Part shown: positions 53,185-64,000 of the stretch, piece by piece
Layout of the letters: each line of letters opens with the position of its first letter
Position numbering within the stretch: the first letter of the stretch is position 1
Origin: Phascolarctos cinereus
Lineage: Eukaryota; Chordata; Mammalia; Diprotodontia; Phascolarctidae
DNA: 64,000 nt
Assembly: GCF_002099425.1 (NCBI RefSeq)
Contig: NW_018344068.1
Location: forward strand, 1,098,001 to 1,162,000
Reading direction: 5' to 3'
The notes under the pieces: generated by a model
Database searches by the model: none
Told to the model about the DNA's origin: nothing
The model's input: the letters and a program-made list of their open reading frames with translations, nothing else
Program-made: the position numbers and the translations under genes

Positions 53185-54014
53185 AAAGGTTTTATCCAAA
53201 GGTCTCTCCAAAGGTTTTATCAGACATGACCTTTCTCTTAAAGGATTGTCTTCCTGATGGACAAGATGGTGGATTTGTCTGTACTGTCCACTTCTAGCAG
53301 AAGATACACTCTAGTTTTTGCTGCTGTTTCATGAGGCAAGATCAGGTAGGGGTAAATAGTCTCTTCAGTAGCCCCAACACCATACTCAACTCTTCCTCTT
53401 TTAATAACCTAGGACCCCAATTCTTTTGACTAGCACTTCCTTCTACCTCCATTGGATACCACTTGAGGGGTGGGGAAGGCCAACGGGTGGTATTTGGAGA
53501 CAGTTATGGTGATGTAGAGTAGCCCAGGTTATACGTGGTGGTGGTAGTGGGGAGGGCTGTGAGTTGATAGCTCTGGGATAGGTAGGTGGGTGGGTGGGAT
53601 TGGCAGCATGCTGGTCTTCTACATCTGAAAAAGACTGGCCTGCAGCAGTCTTTGATTACTGTTTCTTTCCCAAAACATTCACATTTACAAGGACTTGTCA
53701 TAGTCTCTAGCACCTGTGAGAGGCAGAGCTGAAAAATGCCAAGGTCTATCTGTATGAGGTAGGGTTCCTTCTCCTGATGTCTGGTCAGCTGTCATAGCTA
53801 GGGCTATCAGGCACCCTAATAAGGAGGTTGTGGAGCGCTTGAGAGAGCTCTAAAATAAACAAACAAAACCTGGAGATCCTTACCACTGAAGGGGCTGGAA
53901 GCTGAGGTGGAGACAAGGTAACCTCTCTAGTGAAACAGACCTCTCCTGCCCCTTGTTCCCTAACCCCATCCCCACCTTTTTCAGTTCCATGCAAACCACA
54001 GTAAGAGTAGCAGA

Positions 54015-55833
54015 CGCTTGTGTTTTTTAAAATTTTATTTAATTTCATTATTATCCAAGTACCTTTGAAAAGATAATTGTACAAGTCAGAGCATGAAAAA
54101 TGGTCTGGGGCAGCTAAGCTGGCCTTAGAAAATGTACATATTTACAATGAGACCCTTTAGAAACAGGGAAATGAAAAAGGGCTATGGTCGGGCCACAAGG
54201 AAACATCTCACTGGACAGAGGATAACAATTAGAACTTTAAAAAGATTGAAGAGTCAAATGCAGTTAGTTCCCTGGATGAAGACAAGTTCTCATTTGCTGG
54301 GGTTCACACAGTGGCAGGCAAATGACAAGACTGCGTTTCAAGGCACTCGGTGACATCTACAGTATTGGAGGCCCCTGCCCTCCTTCCCGGGGCTTTGTTG
54401 TGCCCACCTGGGGCTGGGGTCCCAGTTAGTGAGATGTGGGCATAAGTGAGGCCATGCTGAAGGGAGAGCAGCAGGGGAGCCACAGGTGAGGAGAGAGGCC
54501 TGGTCACTCTCGACGTTGCCAGAGAGGAGGTCGATCCCTCGCCTTTCCAGTGGGCCCAGGCTAGATGACCCGTCGATGTCCTGTCCTGATCTGCCTGAGA
54601 TAGGAGCTTAGGGACCAAGCCTCAGACAGATCAGGGAAGGACAGTGAGAAAACCACAGCGGACATTATATGTAGTTAGCAGCAGTGAGGGCAAGTTCCCC
54701 TCTGAGGACAGGCCTTAAGTTACAGAGAGGGGTGGGAGTGGTGGGAGAGAGAGGCCTGATCTCTCTCAGTGCCAAGATCAATTCAGTGATGCTCTAGGGC
54801 AGTGGTATCAATAGAAATAGGGACCACCAATCTGTACACAAGGATTCCTGTGGGCCACCTATCGACTTAGTTTTAAAATGTAATATTATCTACATTTATT
54901 TTGTTAAATATTTCTCAATTACATCTTAATCTGGTTCAGGCCACACTTGGGAGGGTGTTGTGGGCCACATGTGACCCTGGGCTACGTATCCAAAACCTCT
55001 GCTATAGTAAATCTGCTGTTTGACAGCAATTCTGCCTTCAAAGCATCCTGCTAAAGCTCTGACCTCTGATCTGGGCAAGTTTCCTCCATGGAGAGTTGGG
55101 TCAAATTATGTTAGAGAGAACATTAAATAGTAAGTGATCAATGGCTTGTTCCCACAGGAAGAGGCAAGGCTGCCTTGGCTAGACTCCCAAGAAGAGTGTG
55201 TGTAGGTAGATGGGTCTCAAAGGATATTGATTGCTCTGGGGGTTTAACTTAAGGGTGGGATTTCTTTCCTCCTCAGCACCTGCATTGACAGGTTTTCCAA
55301 GACTGACCCCTCCACTCCCCACCTACAAGCATACACAAAGATAATGTGAGAGAATGAAATAAAATCACCCAGATGGAAGATATGGGGGCTGGGGCTTTGC
55401 AGGTAGAGGGAATGGTATTTAGTTGGGACAGATGTAATGGCTGTACACATTTGGCGATTTCCAAAGTACCTATATAGGTCTGACATTTACATAAGAGCAC
55501 TGTGACACTGGAAATATCTTCCTTTATTACAATATATCAAAAATATGAGCTTTAGTAAACAAGGTCATATACTTTCTAGTACAACTGTACAACACTACAT
55601 TACATAGAATATTTTGCATGTAGGCAGGTTCTCAAAGGAGAATCCTCAACCCCTTGTGGACAATGCTGACCGGGGAGGGGCCACAGGAGGTTTCAGCCCG
55701 ATGGGGCCTGTGTGATGCCCTTTGGGATAGAGAGCTGAGCAGGGTGTGCCAATCCGGCACTGCTCTCTGTTTCCGAATTCCTCGGCAGTGGTGCCCAACC
55801 TGGAAGAGTGTGGGACATGGGAAGTCTAGGGGA
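54015..55833 (-). terminator. AXIN1 3' UTR with two candidate poly(A) signals
   Basis: Reading minus from the TAA stop, the first AATAAA is at 55523-55528 (proximal UTR about 330 bases). A second AATAAA is at 54034-54039, in an A-rich context after TGTACAATTATCTTTTC, which would give a UTR of about 1.8 kb containing the hAT element at 54800-55001. Which one is used cannot be told from sequence; no competing gene was found in the interval. Confidence 0.45.
54800..55001. mobile_element. hAT-type non-autonomous element
   Basis: Termini CAGTGGTATCAATAGAAATA and CGTATCCAAAACCTCTG; interior TTGTTAAATATTTCTCAATT, ACATCTTAATCTGGTTCAGG and GTGGGCCACATGTGACCCTG. A left half of the same element lies at 38387-38545. 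It is inside the possible long AXIN1 3' UTR. Confidence 0.72.
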
Positions 55834-57856
55834 TTAATCAACTTTCTCCACTTTCCCAATGATCTTCTCTTCAAAAATGGGCAAGATGGCATCATCTTCT
55901 CGAACTTCCTCAAACACTACCCCACAGTCAAATTCATCACTCACTTTCTTGAAGTAGTATCTGCAAGACAGAAGGACATTGGGTGAGGGAGAGTTGGCAA
56001 GAAGAGGAATTGGAATAATATAAGAAGCCACAATTGGACCTTTATTTTGATCTCCCTGATCAATGATGCTTTCCACATACTATCACACATAATACAACAT
56101 CCCTGTGAGGCAGGGGCCATTATCCCTGTTTTACAGATGAGGAAACTGAGGCTGAGCAGTTACGTGACCTGTCCAAGGTCATATACGTAGTAAATTTTTG
56201 AGGCAGTACATAAGCCCGGGCCTTCCTAGATTTCAAAACAAGCACTCCATCCTCTACATCATGCTGCCTCCTAAGGAATATGGTATCTGTAGGTCAATTA
56301 TGATTCTTTCCAGCAAGGAGACAGAGTGGAGCCACCAGGATTCATAGTCATTAAGTCTATGCCTACACAATGACTGAAGGGACCCATGCCCAGCTCTCAC
56401 GTCTTCAATCCTACCTTGTAAAGTCTCTGCTCCAGTTTTTTCACCTTATCTAGAATACAAGCTTCTCACTGATACCTGTCTCTATTCAGCCCTCTCCTCG
56501 CTACCTACAATCTTTTTGCCTCTCCATTTATCATTTCCTTCAAAATCAGGTTCAAAACTCATCTTTTCTTTTCTTTTTTTTTTTTTGGCTAGGCAATGGG
56601 GTTTAAGTGACTTGCCCAGGGTCACACAGCTAGTAAGTGTTATGTGTCTGAGGCCGGTTTTGAACTCAGGTCCTCCTGAATCCAGGGTCAGTGCTCTATC
56701 CACCGTACCACCTAGCTGCCCCCAAAACTCATCTTTTCTAAGAAGCCCTTTCTAACTTACCACCCTCCATTCTCAGGTCTCCTTTGTCTTATATCCTCTG
56801 TAGTCTATACTGCCTCAGCTCATACCCACTGCTTTGTAACTATTTTCAGGTTTCTCCAGCTACAGGCTCTGCTCAATAAATGTCTTCTGAATGAATACAG
56901 GAATAAGGGGTGATTATGTATCAGGGGGTAACTGAAAGTCCTGGGATACCCTTACACCAATAACAAACACTGATACGGACACTGATTTGGCTTCATTCTC
57001 AACTTCTTTACTCACATCAATGTCTATCTCAGTCTCCAATGGTTCAACTCAATTACACAAGCTTTTAAATGAGCACTTGTTATGTGTTAACTGGGCCAGG
57101 AGTCTGGGAGCTGGATGAGATAACCACTCCTTCCCCCAACTTTGCTGATACAAATACCCTTTATTGTAGGTTTGAGAACAGAAGGCCCCTGCTCCTGGCT
57201 GATCGCCCACATAGGCCAACTTATCCAGGAAGGCTAGGCTGGGCTGTGCCTTACCAACATGGCTGGCAAGACAGAGGACTTTTCCTCTCCTGAAATGTAA
57301 TTCCCAAGAAGAGCCACTTTGGTAACAATGAATCACTGGTTGTAACCTTTACTGGGAGATCCTCCAGAGCTGGTTCCCGCCCTGCGGGCTGGCTGCATGT
57401 TGAAGCCCACGGGCTGGAAATAACTTGAGCATGTTTATAAATGGGAAAACAACACAGCTCTGTTTATCTATCCTCCACCCAAAATCCCCAAACAATAGCT
57501 GTAGACTTAACCTCCAGGCTGTGGCCAATGGAGAGATTGTAAGTGGGGGCACAGTGTGTTTTTATGTGTAGGGGGGAAGGGAATGGTGTGGAGAGCAGAG
57601 CAGTAGTTGGGTCTCTTGTAGAGCTGTTAATTTTCCCCAACCGTTCACACCCTTAAAATGAGTTCACAGGGCAAGATTTTCCCAGACTTTTTATTAACAT
57701 GTTTCCATGATAAAATTGCTAAAGTAGCTGGTATAAGACAAGGGAAGTATCGCTAGCAGAAGCCCTGGGAAAAGATCTAAGATGAGATGCCGGGAACAGG
57801 ATTTCTAGGGGACCAAAGGGCTGGGACTGCCTGTTTTGAAAGGAGGTCGTTAATGA

Positions 57857-57905
<49 letters not shown>

Positions 57906-60900
57906 CGCACGCACTTGTTTTTCCTGTCACAAGGGCTAACTGCTTCACTTGAGCCTCTGCTGTCTTTGCCCCTGTGCAGAGGGAGGACAGTGTGGAAAGC
58001 ATGCACAGGGACAGCAGAGGAGGAACAAATGACATAGTGTGTATTCTTTCTTAGCACTGTGGGCATGCTTGCCTTCCTAGGAGCACTATGAGGGGAAAGG
58101 TAAACCCAGCATCAGAGTACTGTTGAGCTGAATGAGATGCAAGGGTAGGGAGGGATAGGGACCATCTGCTTCCCTCTCTCCTCTGAGCTATGTTTCCACT
58201 ATTTTCTGAGCTGGTGCTGAGCATAATGGAGAGGAAGGTCATGTCACTTCTAACTGGGAAGGAAGGGGCTCTTCCATCAGTTTTGCATGCAAGGATTGTA
58301 AAACATGCCATGTGAATACAGCCTGGCTTTGTGTGAAAGTGGACATGGACATAATGGATAGAATTACTCAATATTAGAGTGAAGGGACCACTGAGTTTCA
58401 TTTTACAGAGTAAATTCAAGAGATCAAGAGAGGGTAGATGATTTGCCCAAAGTCACAGACCTGGTCAGTGGAGTAAACTAGAACTTGAATCCAGGTCCCT
58501 GACTCTTTCCTGGTACCACTTCTAGAAGAGACAACAGCCAAATCCTTCTCTGTGGCGCAGTGGATAGAGCTCCAGCCTTGAAGTCAGGAGAACCTGAGTT
58601 CAAATCTGGACTCAGACACCTGACACTTACTAGCTATGTGACCCTGGGCAAGTCACTTAACCTGGATTGCCTCACCAAAAAGAAAAAAAAAAGAGTCTTG
58701 CCCTTTAATTTAGGCATTCTTCTCACAGTTTATTTCTGTTTCTCTAATACAATGAAAAAGGGGCTTATGATGGAAGGACCTGTTGCCAGTAGAAACAATG
58801 AGATGTACATAGGAATTCTAAAGTATGAAATATAGATAACTGATTAGACTAAAAATAAAAAATCTACTTCCATTATTACGGGATATAACTTCTACAAAAG
58901 TTAGTGGCAGTAACTAGGCCTTTTGGTCACCCACCTGATCCAGAGCCTCTCATGGAAGGTGACTGGGTTATTTCTTTAAAAATTTACATCAAAAATACAG
59001 ATCTTCAGAGCTTACTATCTGATTTGTTATGCCTCTTCTTCCAAAGGTATAAAGGGAAAGAGAAGCTGGAAGAAAATGCCATCATTTGGTGGTTAAGCTT
59101 TTGCAGCTACTTCACAATCCATGAGGCAACCTGGAAAGAGCTGAGAGGGAAACCTGGGTCATGCCAAACAAACTCGGTAGGCTGGTAGCACATTGTGGAG
59201 GCAAGGAGAAATACTTGCCCCAAAATGCCTAGGTAAGAAATCTCTGAGAACAAAGACCCAGAGAAATCGTAATGAAGAATGAAGCTCCTGCTTGCGCTTC
59301 TCTAGGCCTCCGGGTTGTAACTAAGTTTCCTGTGTGAGGGACACCAGGCCAGACATTTCTGCTCTCACCTGTAGTTTCCTTTCTTGGTCAGAAGTTCTTT
59401 GAATTGACCGAGGGTGACCACACGCCCCTTGACCAAGGTCCTGTAAGGGATTGGCTCTCCACAGAAGTAGTAAGCTACCACGATGGTATCGCACGGTGGA
59501 GCACTGCTATTTCCCAGCTTCTTTTGTAGCTTTGCCCTGGGATTCAAAAGCAAAACAAGAGTTGGTTACTTTTTGTGGAAGAGGGATACAATAAAGCACT
59601 TCCTACCATGAATCCACAAAAGGTTTGCATCCAGTGGAACAGGTGCACAATGTACACACACACATACACACGCACACACTAAAAGCTGTGATTAGTGCTC
59701 AGTTGTGACCCCCACAGTTTCCTGGTACTGCTGCAGGCCAGCTAAAGAAGAACTGGAATAGGTCTAAAGGGTCTACATCCTATCCTCTGGCCAATCGAAA
59801 AACACTAACAGGCAGACACCTATAGCTCTGACCTACCAACCTGCTTACCCTCCCTCTTCTATCAATTAAGAGTTGATTCACAGAAATCTCCAGCCTTAAG
59901 GTTTCGGTTTCCCCTAGAAGCACCATCAGAAATAGAAGTGTTCCCTTACCAACCAAAGACAAATGCTAACACTAAGGTTTGTAGAAGCAGAAATTTTGCA
60001 TTTTGCCCATGCACTCCTTTTCTCAACCACCCTGAACTGTATTTGTGTAGTTCGTAGGTTGGTGGCATTGCCTGAAACTGGCCTCATATGGATAGTGTGC
60101 TGTACCCGGAATGAGGAAGACCTCAGCTCAAATTCTGCCTCAAGATAATTGTCACTAGAGGATAACAGCACTTCCTTCTCAGAAGAGTTGTTGTGAGGAT
60201 CAAGTAACATATGTAAAGTGCTCTGCAAACTTCTAAGTGCTATGTAAATGCTAGCCATTACTGCTGTTAACCAGGGTCCCAGCACATACAACGGTGCCAT
60301 TACTCCCATGGCCACTGGCAGACCTCGGGGAAACCCTGTGCACAAGGCTGGTTAACAATCAGGAGGGTATTCCCTATGTCTATGGTCACTGTGTCCTTTT
60401 ATCAGCTGAATGTTATGACAAAGCTTGGGTTTCTTAAGGGGCTGTAAGTAGTGAATTTCTGTACTCAATCCCACACTAAATCAGGTCCTACAGTTGGTAT
60501 GCTATAGAATCACATTTTCAAAACTTTTTTTGGGGGTGGGGTGGGGGAGAAGTGGACAATTATACTGTTCAAGGAGAAAGGTGGTTTATATTGCTTATCT
60601 TAACTGAATCTACTTTTGGGACATGCCCTATCAGGGTTCTAACCTAATCATAAAGCACCTAAAAGTTATGAGTTATATTGATTTTAAATGTTCAATGAAT
60701 TACCTCTTTTCCTCCTCCTCCCTGCTAGAAAAGCAGGACCAAGTAGTATAAAAAGTATCTTGCGGGTGTCAGGCAGGTTTTCAGGGAGCCCAATAAGTAT
60801 GGCACCACTATCTGAGGCCCCACAGTTCTGCTAATCCCTTTAAACTGTTCTGACATGACATCTACTTTGAGTTATACAGCCCTGAGCTTCAAATGAAAAC

Positions 60901-62784
60901 TTCTGTTCTCTAACAACACCTTCTACAACACAGGAGTCAACTACCCAGAACAGAGTTTGCAATTGCCTGAATTGGGGCTCATGGTTTCTCCAGAAGCCTT
61001 TATAATGTTCTTCAGGCAGTGTCTGGAAGCGACAGCAGCCCACCATACACTCAGGAGATTGTGAGTGAGGCTGAGGCACACCACCAGCGACGTCAGTTAG
61101 TCCACGGCACCACAACTCACGGGCTGAATAGAGAGGCTTTGGTGCCAGATGCCCCTGTACCCCAGTGGAGCAGCTGACCTGATGCATAGGAGCAAGGAGT
61201 TCATGTGATCACAAAGTTCTTGCTAGGGAAACTCTAACCTAATATGAGAGGCTATCCAGAAAGAGGGCTCCCATTCAGAAGCTTAGTATCTACGTCCCAC
61301 TCAATATATGCATTGCAAAACCTTAAGGAGTTGGAAGGAGCTTTTGAAGTTCTCTAGTTCAAGGTCTAAGTCCTCATGGCACTGCATTTTCACAGAGCTT
61401 CAGTTGGGATTATGATCTATAAACAGAGGCAGTATCCTTGTTGACACACAGGAGGCTTGCCTGGTCAGATCATTGTCTCTTTCCTCTAACCTACCTTCCT
61501 GGAAACAGGACTCCTTTGATGTTAAGGCTCCACAAAATGGAAAAAGAATGCAACTTATTTATCATCTGGGGTATGGACTACTTTTGCTTACTTACTCTTA
61601 CTGCCTCTGGTAATAGCAAGAAAAGGGAACAGAAAACAATTCTTCAGTAATTCTTTCAAAAAGAGATAGTTTCTTTCAGCCACTGGTCGAGAAGCTTTTC
61701 CATCTACTGAACTGAGAAGCTGGCAAAGGCTTTTAAGATGACAATGTCTGAGCAAGGAGCTGTGGCTTTAGTGCCAATTCCTTCTTTAACACACACAATT
61801 TGTGGGGAACACATTGGTTCTGACATTTAACACAGCAGGTGCTTCAGAATATGGTGATTTTTATTGTGTTTACAAACCACATTCTCATTCTTTTGTACCA
61901 CTACTTCGTAAGGATTTTGGCCAGAAGGTATGGATATATTGGAAAGTGTGGGGTCATTTTTGATTTCTAGGGTCTTGACTAAGTAGTCATTCAAATGAGT
62001 ATTTTCTACAGTTGTGATTTCATCTAAGAGTATCAGAATTTTTTGAGCATACAGATTCATAGTAAGCAGACTGATACTACATTCACCACAGATACTTTTA
62101 TGTTAATAATTTTAATTAACTCAAAGAGCTTTTTTTCAAGAAACCTGTCTTTTTTGACTAGGTTATAAATGAGCCACTCTTGGAGAACTGAATTCCAAAG
62201 TTCAGATGGGATGCTTTAAAAAGGGGGGTGGGTGGGGGCGGCAAAAAGAGTATAGGAGTTGGGTTGCTATAAAACACAGGCCCCTTTTAGGAAAATGCGG
62301 CAACAACCTTCCAATCTTCAATTGACCATGGACTCAAAATATATGTATGGGCCAACAACTCTCTGCAAACCTGAATACTTTCCCTAGCTATACTGATATC
62401 AAAATGTCTCCCTTTAAAAGACTGCGGATGGAAGGCTGCATGTCATAAAAAAAAAAAAGCAGGCTCTGGCTGTATCTCCACCCTCTAAGGCCTTGTCCAT
62501 TTCCAAGGCCAAGCTGGTTCTGTAGTGTGGGAGCTCCCTAATTGTGGGGTGAAGGATAGAAGGAATAAATGGATAAATTATTCAATAGCTAGTGATTTTT
62601 GTGGTCTAGAACAGCAGGCCCCTGGGGCCTTGGTTCCTAGATGTATAGAGAACACATGAAGCGTAGTGGCACCTACTCAGACTCGGAGAGGTCCATGTCG
62701 GAGACAGCTGGTACCACATTCAGCATTGGCATACAAGCTGGCCTGACAGAAGAGCGACCCCGCTGGATAACCTCTTGCACATAC
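55834..62784 (-). CDS. AXIN1: AXIN1, C-terminal part with the DIX domain (gene continues past right edge)
   Basis: Scaffold of the beta-catenin destruction complex in Wnt signalling. Three minus-strand exons: 62677-62784 (108 nt, from [17 protein letters not shown] to [13 protein letters not shown]), 59369-59536 (168 nt, [16 protein letters not shown], then [20 protein letters not shown] and [15 protein letters not shown]) and 55834-55960 ([20 protein letters not shown], ending IIGKVEKVD and TAA). Together they give the last 134 codons, in phase at each join, and the full DIX domain that polymerises with other Axin molecules and Dishevelled. The match to human AXIN1 is close throughout; AXIN2 is excluded by sequence and by the PDIA2 neighbour. 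The RGS, GSK3- and beta-catenin-binding parts lie right of the window. No disruption is seen. Confidence 0.96.
56065..56278 (-). mobile_element. MIR-type SINE in the last AXIN1 intron
   Basis: Reverse: TATCCCTGTTTTACAGATGA, GGAAACTGAGGCTGAGCAGT and CATCCTCTACATCATGCTGC. Confidence 0.72.
56380..56895 (+). mobile_element. L3 LINE 3' fragment split by a SINE
   Basis: The stretch 56400-56569 (CTTCAATCCTACCTTGTAAA, TTTATCATTTCCTTCAAAAT) continues at 56740-56895 (CTAAGAAGCCCTTTCTAACT, GGCTCTGCTCAATAAATGTC, TTCTGAATGAATACA). Confidence 0.62.
56570..56723 (-). mobile_element. WSINE1-like SINE with perfect target duplication
   Basis: Reverse: poly(T) head, GGCTAGGCAATGGGGTTTAA, GTGACTTGCCCAGGGTCACA, GAACTCAGGTCCTCCTGAAT and CCACCTAGCTGCCCC. 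AAAACTCATCTTTTCT occurs exactly at 56554-56569 and 56724-56739, a 16-bp target duplication. Confidence 0.95.
56896..57860. other. AXIN1 intron, nothing recognised
   Basis: About 1 kb with no repeat family or exon that I can name. Short frames on both strands lack splice context. Confidence 0.5.
57862..57903 (+). repeat. (TG)n microsatellite
   Basis: About 20 uninterrupted TG units, followed by AGCGCACGCAC. Confidence 0.96.
58375..58530 (-). mobile_element. MIR-type SINE remnant
   Basis: Reverse: TTTCATTTTACAGAGTAAAT, GATTTGCCCAAAGTCACAGA and GAACTTGAATCCAGGTCCCT. Confidence 0.62.
58550..58695 (+). mobile_element. WSINE1-like SINE
   Basis: CTGTGGCGCAGTGGATAGAG, GAGTTCAAATCTGGACTCAG, TATGTGACCCTGGGCAAGTC and an A-rich tail at 58676-58694. 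The first bases of the family (GGGGCAGCTAG) are missing or changed. Confidence 0.9.
60090..60275 (+). mobile_element. MIR-type SINE remnant in AXIN1 intron
   Basis: CAGCTCAAATTCTGCCTCAA, AGAGTTGTTGTGAGGATCAA and TATGTAAAGTGCTCTGCAAA. Confidence 0.65.
60280..62670. other. AXIN1 intron, nothing recognised
   Basis: About 2.4 kb of apparently unique intron sequence. A minus frame of 115 residues (60840-61187) has good length but shows no known domain and no phase-compatible splice sites that I can define. Confidence 0.5.
62677..62784 (-). CDS. AXIN1: AXIN1 frame-neutral penultimate-region exon (probable cassette exon)
   Basis: The exon is 108 nt, exactly 36 codons, and both its borders cut the codon after two bases, so skipping it keeps the frame. 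Human AXIN1 has two main isoforms of 862 and 826 residues that differ by 36 residues at this place. The donor is GA|GTAGGT and the acceptor CTTTAG|GT. Conservation of size and reading here supports alternative use in this animal, but no transcript evidence is available. Confidence 0.8.
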   Translation of the reverse strand, partial: VCARGYPAGSLFCQASLYANAECGTSCLRHGPLRV

Positions 62785-63509
62785 CTAAAGAATAATCTTT
62801 ATATATTAGATATGGCAGGTTTACCCCCATTTCTATGATCCAACATCAGTCATAAAGCTAACCTTTCAAGGAACAAAACCTTAAATCCTTTGTTCACATC
62901 TTCTTAGAAGATAGCAAAGTGTAGAAAACACAATGAACCCTTATAACCCAAGACAACTGAATCAAGTTTCCCAAAGCCTAATAAACAGAGAGCTCTAGAC
63001 AACGGCTTGTACTTCACAAGATGGGGATTTGTCAGCTGATCCATAATGGCATCATTCGGCCTCTGCACTGGAAGCCATGAAGAATTCTACAGACAAGTTA
63101 CTTTTTAGCAACTACAGAACAAACATTCCTCACTCTTTTTCTGCGTAATATGGTTACTAGTCAGTTGTTCTTTCACCAGTTCTTTCTTCAGACAACATAC
63201 ACTTTTAAAAATCTGAAAAGGCCTGGAAAGAGGCCTTGAAGAATACACTTCTACATATTTCCTTTAATATGAATAACATCACCATCTTTCTCTGAAGATC
63301 TCAAAGAGCAAAATTCTTATGAAGCAATTTATATTAATCTGCTTTTCTACCTAAATTAGCTATAAATGATACCCTTTCTCTACATCAATGAAATGTATAC
63401 ATTTGTGGGTGCAATTCTGTACAATTCAGTATAATACACTTTCATTAATTGATAAATGACACACTGTTAATATGAAGAAGCCAAAAACTAAGAAAATGTT
63501 CCAAGGCAA

Positions 63510-64000
63510 AGAACAGTAAAAATGGGTCATTGTAGACAATAATTCCATATCTCAGGACCCATATGCACAAAAATATGTATAGTAACTCCTTTTGTGGTGG
63601 CAAAGAACTGGAAACTGAGGGGATGCGCCCATTACTTGGGAAATGTTTGAACAAAGTCATGGTATTTAAATGTGATGGAATACTGTTGTGCTGTAAGAAA
63701 TGAAGGGGACGAAGGTTTCAGAAAAACCTGGGAAGATTTGTGTCCACTGATGCAAAGTGAAGTGAGTAGAACCAGGAGAACAGTTTATACAGCAATAGCA
63801 ATATTTTTAAGATAATCAACTCTGAAAGACTAAAGTAATTGATCAACACAATGACCAACCACAATGTCAACAGACTCATGATGAAACATGTTATCCACCT
63901 CCAGAAAGAGAACTAATGAACTAAAATAGTACAGATTGAAGCATATTTTCTTCTCCCTCTCTCTCGGGGGAGGAAATGGCTAATATGGAAATCTGTTTTG
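63510..64000 (+). mobile_element. L1 ORF2 3' end and UTR, cut by window edge
   Basis: Forward copy: CTTTTGTGGTGGCAAAGAAC, TGATGGAATACTGTTGTGCT, GTTTCAGAAAAACCTGGGAA, GTGAGTAGAACCAGGAGAAC and TCATGATGAAACATGTTATC. The same L1 segment as 27925-28512. It lies in AXIN1 intron sequence. Confidence 0.82.

Noticed and set aside
54304-54618. 104-residue minus-strand frame downstream of AXIN1
   Set aside because: No recognised domain, and it lies in the probable 3' UTR or spacer.
60840-61187. 115-residue minus-strand frame in an AXIN1 intron as an extra exon
   Set aside because: The flanking exons already join in phase and align end to end with human AXIN1, and this frame has no counterpart there.

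Overview
The window is vertebrate, almost certainly marsupial, nuclear DNA. It carries parts of four intron-containing genes in the order known from human chromosome 16p13.3: RGS11 (minus strand, first four coding exons, running off the left edge), ARHGDIG (plus, complete), PDIA2 (plus, complete) and AXIN1 (minus, last three coding exons, running off the right edge). I assigned exons by reading open frames between GT/AG splice sites, checking that codon phase carries over at every junction, and comparing with remembered human proteins. ARHGDIG gives 225 codons plus stop and PDIA2 gives 532 codons plus stop.

The marsupial call rests on the repeats: tRNA-derived SINEs beginning GGGGCAGCTAGGTGG, longer Mar1/MON1-like SINEs, a SINE family ending in ACAACAACA, many CR1/L3-L2 LINE copies, marsupial-type L1 3' ends and Charlie-like hAT mini-elements. 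The wording of the SINE copies (CACTTACTAGCTGTGTGACC) fits the WSINE1 type of Australian marsupials better than the opossum form; this is from memory and only moderately sure. No retrovirus-like element, CRISPR array, tRNA gene or bacterial feature was seen.

Layout: 1-6.4 kb is the 5' part of RGS11 (DEP-domain exons, a purine-rich tract in intron 3). 6.4-21.4 kb is a repeat-rich intergenic region that contains a GC-rich island at 12.36-12.62 kb ending in a clean splice donor, preceded by a decayed minisatellite. 21.4-41.65 kb is ARHGDIG: CpG-rich promoter and exon 1 at 21.8 kb, an 11.4 kb first intron, exon 2 at 33.3 kb followed at once by a GC-rich minisatellite, a 6 kb second intron with a 1.8 kb L1, then a compact cluster of exons 3-6. 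PDIA2 begins only about 0.5 kb after the ARHGDIG poly(A) signal (42.1-51.0 kb). 51-54 kb is spacer, and 54.0-64 kb is the 3' end of AXIN1 with the whole DIX domain.

The genes are neighbours, not a pathway: RGS11 is a G-protein signalling regulator, ARHGDIG a Rho GDP-dissociation inhibitor, PDIA2 an ER disulfide isomerase, AXIN1 the Wnt scaffold. I did not find a clearly new biological system. The points most worth checking are a CKHC first active site in PDIA2 (human has CGHC), a possible second promoter and second N-terminus for ARHGDIG, minisatellites sitting directly on two ARHGDIG splice donors, and a nearly full-length 7SL RNA retrocopy.
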